DNA of 33,528 bases from Bacteriovoracaceae bacterium (lineage in GTDB: Bacteria > Bdellovibrionota > Bacteriovoracia > Bacteriovoracales > Bacteriovoracaceae). The stretch covers positions 1-33,528 of the forward strand of contig CANFNL010000011.1 of NCBI GenBank assembly GCA_947448205.1, in the 5' to 3' direction. Below the pieces are notes generated by a model. The model was not told where the DNA came from. It saw only the letters and a list, made by a program, of their open reading frames with translations, and made no database searches. Of this stretch, positions 33,363 to 33,528 are shown piece after piece. Made by a program: the position numbers and the translations under genes. Positions within the stretch are counted from its first letter, which is position 1, and each line of letters starts with the position of its first letter.

Positions 33363-33373
33363 AGAAAAAATCA

Positions 33374-33528
33374 TTATTTTATAGCTTTAAACATCGCCAA
33401 GGCTTTTTCTTTCTGAGCCTTGTAAGCAACTATTGGGTGAGGATAATCTTTACCAATAAAACATTTAGCTTCAATTTGCTCAATCATGTCACTCTCGTGT
33501 GGATAGTGAATTTTTTTATTGGTAAATC
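33374..33528 (-). CDS. Photolyase/cryptochrome-family protein, 3' end only
   Basis: The frame runs in from the right edge and ends at tandem stops TAA TGA (33376-33371), leaving about 51 codons. The last 30 residues, including 'IGKDYPHPIVAYKAQKEKAL' and then 'FKAIK', match the typical C-terminal end of deoxyribodipyrimidine photolyases and cryptochromes (G.DYP.PIVDH...A...AL). Only the tail is in the window, so the sub-class (CPD, DASH or 6-4) cannot be told. It converges with the beta-helix gene, 11 nt apart. Confidence 0.75.
   Translation of the reverse strand, partial: FTNKKIHYPHESDMIEQIEAKCFIGKDYPHPIVAYKAQKEKALAMFKAIK

Noticed and set aside
33398-33422. CAAGGCT/AGCCTTG 7-bp inverted repeat near the photolyase end
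   Set aside because: It lies inside the photolyase coding sequence, has an 11-base loop and no T-run directly after it. Chance or coding constraint explains it.
1-33528. CRISPR arrays, tRNA/rRNA genes, insertion sequences or phage modules
   Set aside because: No regularly spaced repeats, no cloverleaf or rRNA motifs, and no transposase or integrase-like proteins were seen on reading both strands.

Overview
The window is AT-rich and densely coded, a chromosomal stretch of a Gram-negative bacterium. The gene content fits the Bdellovibrionota, most likely the low-GC Bacteriovoracales side. It includes lipoproteins with clear lipoboxes, a FliL flagellar protein, a bactofilin, a YkuD L,D-transpeptidase, a Tat-exported high-potential iron-sulfur protein, ApaG, a DTW protein and large clade-specific secreted proteins with few recognisable domains. 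The placement is an inference from family content and style; no rRNA or marker gene was available. I see no insertion sequence, prophage, CRISPR array, tRNA or rRNA.

Layout. Positions 1-4,370: a 55-aa acidic protein with its own promoter and terminator, then a 1,250-aa lipoprotein with Ig-like and Cys/Trp modules on the minus strand, then an AT-rich divergent control region. Positions 4,369-9,108: a 714-aa secreted Cys-rich/coiled-coil protein, an orphan fliL behind alanine dehydrogenase, and a PhnP-like metallo-hydrolase. Positions 9,157-14,207: an active/inactive pair of M16 peptidases converging on a three-gene envelope operon (L,D-transpeptidase, membrane coiled-coil protein, bactofilin). 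Positions 14,398-18,103: a coiled-coil protein, a diguanylate cyclase with intact active and inhibitory sites, and a metallophosphoesterase, in one operon. Positions 18,139-20,282: glutamine-dependent NAD synthetase followed by a histone-H1-like Lys-rich protein. Positions 20,402-23,405: an EamA transporter, a UDP-glucuronate decarboxylase-like enzyme and a glycosyltransferase, in one operon. Positions 23,377-28,753: a secreted protein, ApaG, the HiPIP, a lipoprotein-DTW operon, and a fabH-pseudouridine synthase operon. Positions 28,750-33,528: a secreted protein with an NlpC/P60-like Cys-His arrangement, a MATE-SDR operon, a membrane protein with a left-handed beta-helix domain, and the 3' end of a photolyase.

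Many neighbours touch or overlap: M16/M16 share one base, MATE/SDR share ATGA, and M16/bactofilin and RluA/secreted protein converge with 4-bp overlaps. The most distinctive signals are the bactofilin-transpeptidase operon, several genes whose -10 box lies only 6-7 nt before the ATG with no ribosome-binding site (probable leaderless mRNAs), and inverted repeats that embrace start codons (fliL and the 398-aa secreted protein). Many starts were moved from the longest possible reading frame to the codon preceded by a Shine-Dalgarno sequence or signal peptide; each case is explained in its entry.
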